Shown: positions 31,329-40,920, counted from the first letter of the stretch. The stretch is DNA of 64,000 nt from Spirochaetaceae bacterium (GCA_028821475.1 JAPPGB010000083.1:62001-126000); one strand, 5' to 3'. Notes: a model not told the origin generated them from the letters alone. Translations and numbers: made by a program.

Positions 31329-34300
31329 CTACTTGCGGCCCTCCACGGCCATCACCAGCGCGGGGAGAATGAACAGGGTGAACACTCCCGACAGGACCAG
31401 CCCGCCGACCATGCTGACCACGAACGGCACCAGGAAGATCAGCAGGTCGCTACGCTCGTAGAGCAGGGGGCAGAGGCCTACCAGCGTGGTGACGCTGGTC
31501 AGGAACACGGCGCGGAACCGGCTGCGGGTGGCCACCGCCACCGCGGCGATCGCCGGCAGATCGCTGCGCTCGCGCCGTATCCTGTTGTAGCGGTCCAGCA
31601 GCACCAGCGCGTCGTTCACGACGACGCCGGAGACCGCCACCACGCCGAAGAACGAGCTGCCGCCGAAGTCCCAGCCCAGCACCCAATGGGCGAACACGGC
31701 GCCGGCGAAGGCCAGCGGAAAGCCGAGCACCGCGGCCACCGGCTTCCAGTAGCTGCGCAGGAACGCCGCGATGAGCGCATACATCGCCAGCAACACCGCC
31801 GGCACCGTCACGGCTGCCGTGGCCAGCAGCCTGCGCTCCTGCCGGCCGTAGCCATCCTCCTCGAACCGCAGTCCGGGATGCGCGGCCAGCAGCGTGGGCA
31901 GCAGCTCCTCTTCGATCCGCGCCTGCACCTGCCTGATGGTCAGCACGGCCGTGTCGATGTTGGCGCTCACCCGGGCGGCCCGCTCGCCGTCGATGCGCGT
32001 CAGCGTCGCCGGCTCGCGCCGCTCCACCAGGGTGGCGGCGGTGCTCAGAGGCATCTCCACGTACCCGGACGGGGTCTGCACGTGAATGCGCTCGGCGGAC
32101 AGTTCCCGCAGGCTGCGCCGCCGTTCCGGCGGGTAGCGCAGCACGACCTCGACCTCGTCCGGCCCGCGCTGCAGTTCCTGGATCTCCAGTCCGTGATAGT
32201 TCGCCCGCAACTGCCGGCCGATGGCCTCCGGCGTGAGGCCGGCCGCCTGTCCTGCGGGCGTGACCTGGATGTCGATGTGGCGCTTGCCGGGGGCCAGGCT
32301 GTCCCAGATTCCGGTAACGCCCGCGATGGAGGCCATGAAGGACTTCAACTGGTCGGTAGCGCTGCGCAGGGTCGGCTCGTCGTCGTGGAGCAGCGCGTAG
32401 CCGATCGTATCGCCCAGGGTCGAGACATGGGCGCCCACCGCGAATCGCTCCAGGAGCGGCACGTTGCCGAGCCTTCGGGCCCACGCGTCCTCGATGTCGG
32501 TCGCCGAGGCGGTCCGCTCCGGCTTGTCGGCCATGTGCAGCATGACGGACGCCAGGTGGCCGACGTGCACTTCGTCCTCGTCGGTGGGGGCCGAGAAGAG
32601 GTTGCCGACAAACATGCTGACGCCGTGCACGGTGCTGCCGCCGAACGCATCGTCCAGCGCGGCGGCCTCGTCCGCGGCCCGCCGGGCCGTCGCCAGCGTC
32701 GTCTCGAATGGCGTCCCGACGGGGAGGTACAGGTCGGCGCGAATGCTCGTCAGCACGCTGCTGGAGCCGGTGAAGGTGATGAGCCGGACCGCTCCCGTGG
32801 CCAGGAGCAGGACCGCGGCCAGGAACACCAGCGCCGCCGCGGCGAACGTGGTCCAGACGTGGCGCACCGCCCACGATACGGCGGGCGCCACCGTGCGTTC
32901 GCGGAGCCGATCCAGCAGACCGCTCACGGAGCGCTGCAGTTCGCGCAGCGGCGACAGCGTCCAGTTGCCCGGGTGCGACAGGTGTGCCGGCAGGATCAGG
33001 AACGCCTCCAGCAGCGACACGGCCAGGACGCAGATCAGGACGGGCGGCAACTCCCTCAGGACCTGGATCGAGCCCACCACGAACAGCAGCGGCAGGAACG
33101 CCATGGCGGTGGTGATCGCACCCACCGTGACCGGGCCGCGGACTTCCCGGACGCCGCGTATGGCCGCAGCCAGGGGCTGCCGCGGATTGGCGGCGCGTTC
33201 GGTGTCGATGTTCTCGGCGACGATCAGGGCGTCGTCCACGACCAGGCCGACCACGAGAAAGAACGCGGAGATGGTCACCACGTTGACGGTGAGGCCCAAC
33301 GGGGCGACCAGCGCCAGTGAGCCGACGAATGCCAGGGGAATGCCGAGCGCGACCCACACCGCGACGCGCAGGTCGAGCACCAGGATCAGGAGGGCGAACA
33401 CCAGCACCACGCCGATCACCACGTTGCGCAGGATGGTTCGCATCCGTTTCAGGGCGAGGCCGGCCGTGTCGTCCCACACCGATACGGTTACTTCCGGTGG
33501 TGGGGAGTACGCCGCCAACCACTCCCGTACCTCGGCGGCGACGTCGGTGAGCGATTGCCAGTCCGCAACGCCCACCGTGACCAGCAACGCCGGGATGCCG
33601 TTGACGGTCAGGACCACCCGGTCGTCCGGCGCGAAGGCGTCCCGAATCTCCGCGACGTCGCCCAACCGGATGATCGTGCCGTCGGCGTTCGTGACCAGGG
33701 GGATGTCGGCGAACTGCGCCCCGCTCTGCCGCTTGGACACCATGTGGAGCGCCACCTGGCCGGACTCCGTCTCGAGCTCCCCGAACGACAGGTTGAGCGA
33801 AGAGCGCTGCACGCGGGTGGCGATCGTCTCGAACGAAAGCCCGTACCGGCGCAGTTGCTCTTCATCGAGTTCGATGGACACCTCGCGATCACGGGCGCCG
33901 CGCAGGCTCACGTCGGAGATGCCGGGCAGTCGCAGCAATTCGCCGCGGATGGTCTCTGCCGTACGCTGCAGCGATTCCCCGCTCAGATGCGCGGACGACA
34001 CCGCCACGGTCAGGGCCGTGACCTCGAACCGCACCGGTTCGATCGCCGGCTCCTTGGCGTTCGGCGGCGGGAAGTTGTCGATGCCGTCGACCGCGTTCTC
34101 GACGTCGTGCAGCACGGCGTCGCCGTCGGACAGCGGCGAGTACTCCACGAGGATGGTGCCGAGGTCCGCGGCGGCGGTGCCCAGGACGCGTTCCACCCCC
34201 GAGATGCCGATCACCGCTTCCTCGACGCGGCGGACGATGTCTTCCTCCACCTCGCGTGCCGACGACCCGGGCGACTCGACCGCGACTTCAACGATGTACG

Positions 34301-34499
34301 GCACGTTCAGCGGAACGTCCCGCACCACGAGCGTCGCCCCCGCCAGCAGTCCGATGACAGCGACCCCGGCCATCAGCAGGTTGGCCGCCACCGGGTTGCC
34401 GGCGAAGTAGGAGATCAGCCCCGCCTTGATGCCGGCCATGCCCGCAGTGCCGCCGTCGCCGGTCGTCCGGGGTTCGGTCGCCGAGTGCTCGGCGTTCAC
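31329..34499 (-). CDS. RND-family efflux transporter permease (AcrB/HAE1-like)
   Basis: The 1056-residue inner-membrane pump has the two-fold RND architecture: one membrane helix, a periplasmic porter domain, six helices, then the same again. The N-terminus reads AGLISYFAGNPVAANLLMAG, the first helix group includes AFFLVVGLVVDDALIVAENI (acidic proton-relay residues) and the second EDGYGRQERRL to SGVVVNDALVLLDRYNRIRR. It should export drugs, metals or lipids by proton antiport. The adaptor gene lies seven bases upstream in the same operon; no outer-membrane channel gene is nearby. The substrate is unknown. Confidence 0.92.
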   Translation of the reverse strand: MNAEHSATEPRTTGDGGTAGMAGIKAGLISYFAGNPVAANLLMAGVAVIGLLAGATLVVRDVPLNVPYIVEVAVESPGSSAREVEEDIVRRVEEAVIGISGVERVLGTAAADLGTILVEYSPLSDGDAVLHDVENAVDGIDNFPPPNAKEPAIEPVRFEVTALTVAVSSAHLSGESLQRTAETIRGELLRLPGISDVSLRGARDREVSIELDEEQLRRYGLSFETIATRVQRSSLNLSFGELETESGQVALHMVSKRQSGAQFADIPLVTNADGTIIRLGDVAEIRDAFAPDDRVVLTVNGIPALLVTVGVADWQSLTDVAAEVREWLAAYSPPPEVTVSVWDDTAGLALKRMRTILRNVVIGVVLVFALLILVLDLRVAVWVALGIPLAFVGSLALVAPLGLTVNVVTISAFFLVVGLVVDDALIVAENIDTERAANPRQPLAAAIRGVREVRGPVTVGAITTAMAFLPLLFVVGSIQVLRELPPVLICVLAVSLLEAFLILPAHLSHPGNWTLSPLRELQRSVSGLLDRLRERTVAPAVSWAVRHVWTTFAAAALVFLAAVLLLATGAVRLITFTGSSSVLTSIRADLYLPVGTPFETTLATARRAADEAAALDDAFGGSTVHGVSMFVGNLFSAPTDEDEVHVGHLASVMLHMADKPERTASATDIEDAWARRLGNVPLLERFAVGAHVSTLGDTIGYALLHDDEPTLRSATDQLKSFMASIAGVTGIWDSLAPGKRHIDIQVTPAGQAAGLTPEAIGRQLRANYHGLEIQELQRGPDEVEVVLRYPPERRRSLRELSAERIHVQTPSGYVEMPLSTAATLVERREPATLTRIDGERAARVSANIDTAVLTIRQVQARIEEELLPTLLAAHPGLRFEEDGYGRQERRLLATAAVTVPAVLLAMYALIAAFLRSYWKPVAAVLGFPLAFAGAVFAHWVLGWDFGGSSFFGVVAVSGVVVNDALVLLDRYNRIRRERSDLPAIAAVAVATRSRFRAVFLTSVTTLVGLCPLLYERSDLLIFLVPFVVSMVGGLVLSGVFTLFILPALVMAVEGRK

Positions 34500-34506
34500 G
34501 GTGCCA

Positions 34507-35664
34507 TCAGGGAGCGTCGGCGGCGGTCACCGCCAGTCCGTCGCGGGCGCGCGGCGGCGTGCCGACCACCACCCCCGCGCCGGTGTCGAACGCTTCCACC
34601 ACCCAGCCGTCCGCCGTATCGCCGACGACCGCTGGCCCTACCGAGCGCAGCACGCCGTCGTCGACGATCCACACCGTGTCACCGTCCTGACGCACGGCGT
34701 GCGGCAACCGGTACACGTTCTCCCGCACAGGGCCGACGATGTCGATCTCGGCGAACATGCCCGGCATCGGCGACGCACCCGCTTCGTCGGCCTGCAGTTC
34801 GAGGTGCAGCGTCGCCATCCGGCTGTTCGGGTCTACCTGCGAGGACACTCTGGTCACCACGGCGGTGCGGACGCCGCCTTCGGTCCGCACCTGCGCGGCC
34901 CGCCCGATCACCGGCTCCAGAAGCGCCAGATCGCGCGGATGGACCTGGGCGGCGACCTCCAGCGCGCCATCCCGGTACACCTGACCCAGCGGCAGACGCA
35001 ACGGCCCGACGAGCTGCCCGACCTCCGCCCCGGCACGGATCACCCGACTCGCGAACGGCAACGAAACGCTGGTCTTGTCGTGCGCTCGCTCCGCCAACGT
35101 GAGGGCGGTCCGCGCCTGGTCGAGGCGTGCCTCGGCGGCGGTGACCGCCTCGTCGCGGCCGACCCAATCGAAACCGTCCACTTCCGGCTGGCCGGCGGCG
35201 AACAGCCGCCGCGCGGCGTCGGCGCGCGCCTTCTGAAAGCGCACCATCGCCTCGGCCGCCCGCACGCCGGCAACCGCGGCCTGCACGCGCAACGCCGCGT
35301 CCTCCGGGTCGATCCTGACGATCACCTCGTCCGCCGCCAGCGCGCCGCCGTCGCGAAAGTTGGGCGACACCCAGACGATGCGCCCGCCGGCCTCGGCGCG
35401 CACGCTGACCTGCACCTGCGCCTCGACCGTACCGGTCAGCGCCACCGGCAGCGCCACCGCCGTGACGGCCGGCCGCACCACCTGCACCTGCATCGGGCCT
35501 TCCGCCGCCGGCTGAGGCAGCACGCCCCCCGCCGATCGGCTCGGCGCCTGGGCAAAGTACACCGCGGCAGCGAGCGCCAGCAGGATCAGCGCGAGCTGGG
35601 CGTAGCCGCGCCAACGCGGCCGCCGGCCGTCGCTTGCGGATGGTGCGGGTTTCGAGTCGCTCAT
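34507..35664 (-). CDS. RND efflux periplasmic adaptor (membrane fusion protein)
   Basis: This 385-residue protein is the membrane fusion partner of the RND pump. After a short cytoplasmic tail, a hydrophobic anchor (GYAQLALILLALAAAVYFAQ) leads to the lipoyl/barrel-sandwich region (LTGTVEAQVQVSVRAEAGGR), a coiled-coil hairpin (residues about 110–180, QKARADAARRLFAAGQPEVD), and the beta-barrel and membrane-proximal parts (DSR-type MPGMFAEIDIVGP). It links the pump to an outer-membrane channel. It is first in the operon and has a good promoter just upstream. Confidence 0.9.
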   Translation of the reverse strand: MSDSKPAPSASDGRRPRWRGYAQLALILLALAAAVYFAQAPSRSAGGVLPQPAAEGPMQVQVVRPAVTAVALPVALTGTVEAQVQVSVRAEAGGRIVWVSPNFRDGGALAADEVIVRIDPEDAALRVQAAVAGVRAAEAMVRFQKARADAARRLFAAGQPEVDGFDWVGRDEAVTAAEARLDQARTALTLAERAHDKTSVSLPFASRVIRAGAEVGQLVGPLRLPLGQVYRDGALEVAAQVHPRDLALLEPVIGRAAQVRTEGGVRTAVVTRVSSQVDPNSRMATLHLELQADEAGASPMPGMFAEIDIVGPVRENVYRLPHAVRQDGDTVWIVDDGVLRSVGPAVVGDTADGWVVEAFDTGAGVVVGTPPRARDGLAVTAADAP

Positions 35665-35681
35665 CGGAAGTTATCAAAGTA

Positions 35682-35710
35682 CTTATAGCACGACGCGTTA
35701 GATACGTCAA
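35682..35710 (-). promoter_or_regulatory. sigma-70-type promoter of the RND operon
   Basis: On the minus strand, TTGACG (35710–35705) and TATAAG (35687–35682) are spaced by exactly 17 bases, each one base off consensus. Transcription should start near 35675, leaving an 11-base leader before the ATG at 35664. The surrounding 100 bases are unusually AT-rich for this window. No obvious ribosome binding site fits in the leader. The remainder of the gap to 35845 holds no gene. Confidence 0.72.
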
Positions 35711-35844
35711 ATACCCGATAATCCAGGTAGTATATCTATTTGAGCTATTCTGCCGGGAACTATACCGATGGGACAGGAGAAACGGGATGCTACGGCTGTC
35801 CGCTGCCGCCGGCCTTTCCCCTGCTCACGTCAGGGAATCAGAGA

Positions 35845-36708
35845 TCAGGCCTGCCCGGAATCGGACTCCGCGGCGAGCCAGCGCACCGCGTTTTCCATGA
35901 TGCGCAGCGGGATCGGCAGGTGGTAGATCGGATAGGTCTCGTGGCCGGGGCGGAAGTAGAACAGCCGCCCGCGCCCGATTCGCCACACCATGCCGCTGCG
36001 GAACCACTCGCCGGTGGGCCAGCGGTCCTCGAATACCACCTCGTCCGGATCGGGGACGTGCAGCGGCTCGTCGTACATCTCCGACTGCGGCAGCGAGAAC
36101 TCCGCGGGTATGCCCTGCGCGATCGCGTGGTCGGGCAGCAGGGTGCGCGAGAAGCTCGGCTCGCCGTCGGCGCGCCATGCCGGGAAGCAGCAGATGGGAA
36201 GCCCGACGCGGACGCGGGTGACGCCGTCGGGAAACTTGCGCACGCGGTAGGAGGGCGTGACCACGGCATCCGCCGCGGGAGCTTGGTAGCGGTTCTCGGG
36301 AGGGACGAACTCCAGTTCGACCCGCTCGCCGCCGCCGGTGTCCGGGAACAGCCGCCGCGCGTCTTCGCGGGTGCGGTGGTCCATCGCCGCGATGAACGGG
36401 GTGGCCCAGTGCGCCGAGTGCAGCACGATGAGGGACAGCCGCCCCGCGATTACCCGATCGAGAATTCGCCTGCCGGTTTCGGCGGGAACGTCGCGGTGGC
36501 GCACGTGGCCCCACCACACCAGCACGCGGCTGTCATCGAGCGCGGCGTCGGACAGACCCTGGTCGGCGTCGTCCAGCCCGGCCGACCGCACCGCCAGACC
36601 GCCCTGCGCGCGCAGATGATCGGCGATCGCGTTGCCCAGGAAATTGTCGTACGCCTCCTGCTGGCGCGGCTGGCGTTCGTCCCACACCAGCACCCCGAAA
36701 TCACTCAT
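35845..36708 (-). CDS. ThuA-like domain protein
   Basis: The 287-residue protein resembles ThuA/trehalose-utilisation-type proteins, with a glutamine amidotransferase-like flavodoxin fold lacking the catalytic triad. It begins MSDFGVLVWDERQPRQQEAY, and contains SDAALDDSRVLVWWGHVRHR, SLIVLHSAHWATPF and RIGRGRLFYFRPGHETYPIY, all typical. Family members are often found with sugar oxidoreductases and importers, which fits the sugar ABC operon next door. Its biochemical role is not established. Confidence 0.82.
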   Translation of the reverse strand: MSDFGVLVWDERQPRQQEAYDNFLGNAIADHLRAQGGLAVRSAGLDDADQGLSDAALDDSRVLVWWGHVRHRDVPAETGRRILDRVIAGRLSLIVLHSAHWATPFIAAMDHRTREDARRLFPDTGGGERVELEFVPPENRYQAPAADAVVTPSYRVRKFPDGVTRVRVGLPICCFPAWRADGEPSFSRTLLPDHAIAQGIPAEFSLPQSEMYDEPLHVPDPDEVVFEDRWPTGEWFRSGMVWRIGRGRLFYFRPGHETYPIYHLPIPLRIMENAVRWLAAESDSGQA

Positions 36709-36789
36709 GCGCGCCAGTAAAGATCATCCGCCCGGCCCATGACAAGCCCGCCGTCCAGCCACCCGTCCCACAAACGCGCTGCCGTCGCG

Positions 36790-36819
36790 TTGACATTACA
36801 GCCTCCATTCGCCTAGAGT
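36790..36819 (+). promoter_or_regulatory. probable promoter of the sugar importer operon
   Basis: A perfect TTGACA (36790–36795) is followed 18 bases later by TAGAGT (36814–36819, four of six matches). Transcription would begin near 36826, leaving a long leader of about 168 bases before the GTG at 36994. I see no recognisable riboswitch in that leader. Confidence 0.5.
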
Positions 36820-36993
36820 CGGGTGCGGATGTGCGCTGAGTCGCGCACGCCCCCGTGCTCCCACTGAACGCGTGCGCGACTCGCAAGCAGGGAGGTGAGA
36901 CGACCGCAGACTCAAGGATGTTGGGCCGAACATGCATAATGCCGGCACCATCTCGAAACGTACTCCATGACACACTTTACAAGGAGAATAGAA

Positions 36994-38328
36994 GTGAAAA
37001 AGAGGTTCTACATAACCTCGATTGTAGCGCTTGCCGGGATGCTTCTCCCGCTTGCGCTGTTTGCAACCGCCGAAGCGGAAAGCGCCATGACGATTCCCGA
37101 GGGCATCGACCTGGTGACGCCGGAGCGGATCGGCAACCCGAACGCCGAGATCACCCTGGTGTGGTCTCCGCAGCAGGTTTATGGGCCGTTCTCGGACATT
37201 CCGGCGCGTACCTCGTACCTGAGGGAGAAGCTGGAAGAGTGGACGCGGGCACACCCGAACGTCAAGATAGAGCCGGTAGTCTGGGGTGGGGACGCCAACG
37301 CGTTCTATGCCAAGCTGGCCGCCGAAGCTGCCTCCGGCAGGGCGCCCGACGCCGTCCAGATGCCCGACCTTCCCATCTACAACCAGTGGCTGCAGCCGAT
37401 CGATCAATTCATCCGCGACGAGCTTGACGACTTCTTCCCATGGACGCACGAGATCATGATCGATCCGGCGGACGGCAAGATAAAGCGAATCAAGTTCAAC
37501 ACCGGCACCGGCGGCCTTTGGTACCGCCGCGACCTCACGCCGGACCCGCCGCGTTCCTTCGACGAGTTGATAGCGGCTGCCAAGAAGCTGCAGGCGGAAG
37601 GCATGGAGAGTCCGATCGGCGGGGTCAGCGCGCCGATATACCACCTGATTTTCCCGATGTGGTCTTCGCAGGGCAGATCCTGGTACGACGAGAACGAGCA
37701 ACCGACCTTCGGGAACATTCCGGAGGACCGGCAGGCCATGATCGACATCTTCGCGGTCTACCGGAGGCTCATCGACGAAGGCTTGATGTCGTTGAACGTC
37801 CTCGAGTTGAAGAACAACATGGACTGGGCCACCGAGATGGGCAGGGGAACGGTCGCGTTCTTCCTGGGCAACATGTGGACCAGTCAACTGGAGCAGGCGA
37901 TGTCCCCGGAGGAGGTCGACAACTGGGCCCTGACCCACTACCCGCAGATGACCGCGGACGCTCCGCGCAGTGCGGCCGCCGGTGGCTGGAACTACGGTTT
38001 CTTCTCCGACGATCCCGAGAAACTGGAACTCGCGGTGGACCTCGTGATGCACCTGTATGCCAGTGCCGACGGCATGGCGGGCTGGTGTGAAGCAGGCGGC
38101 TATCCGCCTTCGCGGGCAAGCGTCTACGACTATCCCGCCTTCCAGAGCAGATTCTTCCAGGAACTGTCCGCGGTTCTTGCGGTAGCGAGACCGTGGCCTT
38201 CGAGCCCCACCATGCAGGTCATGTGGGGCGAAGCGACCAACGCCTACGAGGCGATGCTGCTTGGCCAGATGACGCCCGAGGAAGCGGTGGATGCCTTCTG
38301 GGAGGGCACTCTCGACCAGATGAAATAG
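36994..38328 (+). CDS. extracellular sugar-binding protein (family 1)
   Basis: This 444-residue periplasmic protein starts with a signal peptide (VKKRFYITSIVALAGMLLPL, then ALFATAEAES) and has the family 1 (MalE/UgpB-like) solute-binding fold, with EITLVWSPQQ, YAKLAAEAASGRAPDAVQMP, FNTGTGGLWYRRDLTPDPPR and TVAFFLGNMW. The GTG at 36994 has AAGGAGA seven bases upstream, so the earlier ATG at 36967 is not used. It delivers a sugar or polyol to the two permeases downstream. A hairpin after the stop probably lowers expression of the permeases. Confidence 0.92.
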   Translation: MKKRFYITSIVALAGMLLPLALFATAEAESAMTIPEGIDLVTPERIGNPNAEITLVWSPQQVYGPFSDIPARTSYLREKLEEWTRAHPNVKIEPVVWGGDANAFYAKLAAEAASGRAPDAVQMPDLPIYNQWLQPIDQFIRDELDDFFPWTHEIMIDPADGKIKRIKFNTGTGGLWYRRDLTPDPPRSFDELIAAAKKLQAEGMESPIGGVSAPIYHLIFPMWSSQGRSWYDENEQPTFGNIPEDRQAMIDIFAVYRRLIDEGLMSLNVLELKNNMDWATEMGRGTVAFFLGNMWTSQLEQAMSPEEVDNWALTHYPQMTADAPRSAAAGGWNYGFFSDDPEKLELAVDLVMHLYASADGMAGWCEAGGYPPSRASVYDYPAFQSRFFQELSAVLAVARPWPSSPTMQVMWGEATNAYEAMLLGQMTPEEAVDAFWEGTLDQMK

Positions 38329-38330
38329 GT

Positions 38331-38363
38331 AGAGGGGGCTTCGGGACATTCGGGGCCCCCTCT
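38331..38363 (+). terminator. intercistronic hairpin (partial terminator/attenuator)
   Basis: A perfect 9-bp stem (AGAGGGGGC, 38331–38339; GCCCCCTCT, 38355–38363) with a 15-base loop is followed by only two T residues. It lies directly between the binding-protein stop and the first permease gene. Such hairpins commonly stabilise the upstream mRNA and reduce read-through. Confidence 0.6.
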
Positions 38364-38386
38364 TTCGAGTTTCGGGGGGAGGGACT

Positions 38387-39286
38387 GTGACAAGAATCGG
38401 AGCCGCGCGTGAATTGGGATCGCGCATGGCGTGGCTCGCGCCGGCCATCATGTTCCTTGCGGTGTTCATGGTCCTTCCCCTGTTCGACGTAATCCGGCTC
38501 AGTTTCACCACCGCATCCATCATCGAGCCGGAGTATTCGTATACCCTGTCGTCCTATGCCAAGGTATTCGGAGACAAGGATTTCCTCTGGTCGCTGTCCA
38601 TTACCTTCATCTTCGTTGCCGCCAACTGCGTCCTGCAAATTCCACTGGGTCTGCTCATCGCCCTGGCCGTCCACGCCGGCAAGGACAAGAAGGTACATGG
38701 CAGCATCCTGGCCAGAACTGCCGTCCTCACCGCTTGGATCATACCCGGCGTACTGGTCGGCATCCTGTGGAAAACGCTGCTGTCGAGTGCCAGCTCCGGC
38801 ATCATCAACCACTTCGTGCAATCGCTGGGCATGGAGCGCATTCCGTTTCTCCTCGATCCACTGTATGCGGTCATCTCCATCATTGGTGCCAACGTGTGGG
38901 GAGGAGCCGCCTTCTGCATGATCCTGCAGTACGCGGGGCTGCAACGGATTCCCGCCGAACTGTACGAGGTCTCGCGGGTGGACGGCGCGCGCGCCTGGCC
39001 GCAGTTTTTGCACATAACGTTGCCGCAACTGAAGCCGATCCTGTTCATCAACCTGGTGCTGATCACGATTTCCAGCTTCAACACGTTCGACATGATCGCG
39101 ACGCTCACCTCGGGCGGGCCCGCCGGCACCACCGAAGTATTGACCCTGGCCGCCTACATTCAGGTGTTTACCTACTGGAACATGGGCAGAGGCTCCGCCA
39201 TCGCGGTCCTGCTGCTCGCCATTACCGTGGTCATGACCATCGTCTACTACAAGCTGTTCCAGTTGGACGAAGACATTGCCGAATAG
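38387..39286 (+). CDS. sugar ABC transporter permease (MalF/UgpA type)
   Basis: The 299-residue inner-membrane permease has six hydrophobic segments and begins with a short cytoplasmic tail then MAWLAPAIMFLAVFMVLPLF. The coupling (EAA) loop is seen in ELYEVSRVDGARAWPQFLHI followed by TLPQLKPI, which docks on the ATPase. The GTG start at 38387 follows a GGGGGGAGGG site. With the next gene it forms the channel of a carbohydrate importer fed by the binding protein upstream. Confidence 0.92.
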   Translation: MTRIGAARELGSRMAWLAPAIMFLAVFMVLPLFDVIRLSFTTASIIEPEYSYTLSSYAKVFGDKDFLWSLSITFIFVAANCVLQIPLGLLIALAVHAGKDKKVHGSILARTAVLTAWIIPGVLVGILWKTLLSSASSGIINHFVQSLGMERIPFLLDPLYAVISIIGANVWGGAAFCMILQYAGLQRIPAELYEVSRVDGARAWPQFLHITLPQLKPILFINLVLITISSFNTFDMIATLTSGGPAGTTEVLTLAAYIQVFTYWNMGRGSAIAVLLLAITVVMTIVYYKLFQLDEDIAE

Positions 39287-39305
39287 GATGGCGGAGTAGC
39301 CCGGA

Positions 39306-40157
39306 ATGACGCCGACCGGCAAGCGCCTGGATGCAACGAGGATCCTGATCTACGCGTCCTACCTGATCGTCATAGTGGTGTTCTGGGGACCGGTAACCTG
39401 GATGATATCGTTGTCTCTCAAGACCATTCCGGACATCCTCGCCTACCCCCCGAGGCTGTTTCCCAGCCGCCCCGCGATAGAGAACTACGGCACCATTTTC
39501 GTGCAGTCAACCATTCCCCGCAACATGGTCAACTCGGCCAAGATCACGGTCATCACGGTGGTCGGGACCCTGCTCGTGACGGTGCCCGCGGCGTACGGTT
39601 TTTCGCGGTTCAGATTCAGGGGCCGGACGCAGATCTTGATGGCGATCCTGCTGTTTCAGATGATTTCGACGCTGATCATCATCCTGCCGCTGTACCGCTA
39701 CTTCATCGTGCTGGACCTGTTGGATACTCATCACGGACTGATCATGATTTACATTACCGTGCAGATTCCCTTTACCGTGTGGCTGTTGAAGGGTTTCTTC
39801 GATTCCATACCCAAGAGCCTGGACGATGCGGCCCGTATCGACGGAGCATCGCGGCTGCAAAGCGTGATTCGGGTGATCGTGCCGGTCGCCATGCCGGGGA
39901 TCGCCGCCGCGGTGCTGTTCAACACCATAAACGCCTGGTCGCAGTTCCTGATTCCGTTCATCCTGATCGGCAAGGGCCGCCTGCAACCGATCTCGGTCGG
40001 GGTCGCCAAGTACGCCGAAACGGTGGGCGAAGCGATCGTCACCACGCACCTGCTGGCCGCGGCAAGCCTGATGGCGATGCTGCCGGCGATCGCCATCTTC
40101 ATCGCCCTGCAGCGGTTCATCGTCAGAATATTGATCTCCGGCGCCGTGAAGGGCTAG
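39306..40157 (+). CDS. sugar ABC transporter permease (MalG/UgpE type)
   Basis: This 283-residue permease is the partner subunit. It shows SLSLKTIPDILAYPPRLFPS and IENYGTIFVQ near the N-terminus, AYGFSRFRFRGRTQILMAIL, and the EAA loop SLDDAARIDGASRLQSVIRV followed by IVPVAMPGI. It starts 19 bases after the first permease. No ATPase gene follows: a convergent oxidoreductase gene begins four bases after its stop, so the importer probably uses a shared multi-sugar ATPase (MsmK/UgpC type) encoded elsewhere. Confidence 0.92.
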   Translation: MTPTGKRLDATRILIYASYLIVIVVFWGPVTWMISLSLKTIPDILAYPPRLFPSRPAIENYGTIFVQSTIPRNMVNSAKITVITVVGTLLVTVPAAYGFSRFRFRGRTQILMAILLFQMISTLIIILPLYRYFIVLDLLDTHHGLIMIYITVQIPFTVWLLKGFFDSIPKSLDDAARIDGASRLQSVIRVIVPVAMPGIAAAVLFNTINAWSQFLIPFILIGKGRLQPISVGVAKYAETVGEAIVTTHLLAAASLMAMLPAIAIFIALQRFIVRILISGAVKG

Positions 40158-40161
40158 TAGC

Positions 40162-40791
40162 CTAGGGCGCGACCAGAAAGTCTCTTCCCAGGCGGTGTGC
40201 GGTAGCGAGATTGCGCGTCCTGGCCTGCGCCGCCGCCTGGGGATCTTCGGTACCGGGCAGGAGGACGAACTCGCAGTGGCCGACACCGACCGCGGGCTGC
40301 AGGCGGTCGTGGGCAAAGATCCGGCGCATGCCCTCGGCAACGCCCGATTGTTGGAAGGCATCGCCCGTGTTGCCGCCGGGACACAGCACCAGCGCCCTGG
40401 CGATCGACAGCCGCGGATAGGGGAAGGTTTCGTCCGGAAGGCCGTAGTCGTAGGCGTAGCCGCACACCCAGACGCGGTCGAACCATCCCTTCAGCTTGGC
40501 GGGGCAGTCGCTCCACCACACCGGGAACACGAACGCCAGGCCATCGGCGCGGCCGATCTTGTCGTGCTCGGCCCTCACGTCGGCGGGCAGCGGGCTGTGC
40601 GCGCGGTTGCCGTGCACCTTGGTCTCGCGCTCGTACTCGGCGAGCGTCATGTCGGATCGGAAACCCATCGCGTACAGATCCCCGACCTCGAACGTGTGCC
40701 CGCCCTCCTCAAGGCCGCGGCAGAGTGCATCCAGCACGGCCCCGGTAAACGACCGCCTGGTCGGGTGCGCGAACACGATGTAGGCATGCAT
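40162..40791 (-). CDS. NAD(P)H dehydrogenase (quinone)-like flavoprotein
   Basis: The 209-residue protein has the flavodoxin-like fold of NQO1/MdaB/KefF-type NAD(P)H oxidoreductases. The FMN/FAD phosphate region is HAYIVFAHPTRRSFTGAVLD, and the substrate-side loops include GLAFVFPVWWSDCPAKLKGW followed by FDRVWVCGYAYDY. The ATG at 40791 has GGAGG six bases upstream, preferred over an earlier start at 40854. It likely reduces quinones or similar compounds by two electrons. Confidence 0.86.
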   Translation of the reverse strand: MHAYIVFAHPTRRSFTGAVLDALCRGLEEGGHTFEVGDLYAMGFRSDMTLAEYERETKVHGNRAHSPLPADVRAEHDKIGRADGLAFVFPVWWSDCPAKLKGWFDRVWVCGYAYDYGLPDETFPYPRLSIARALVLCPGGNTGDAFQQSGVAEGMRRIFAHDRLQPAVGVGHCEFVLLPGTEDPQAAAQARTRNLATAHRLGRDFLVAP

Positions 40792-40920
40792 GGCGACCTC
40801 CGGAGCGGAATCGTTGCCGATGCGCGCCCGGTCACGCAACAGGTGCCGCCGCACGCCGGCGGCGCCGGAGCGGCAGGCCTGGTGGCACGTCAGGAGCGAG
40901 AGGGGTGTCGGCTGCCGGTA

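Noticed and set aside
31686-34410. Long plus-strand open frames across the RND pump region
   Set aside because: They are antisense to the RND permease; none has a recognisable domain.
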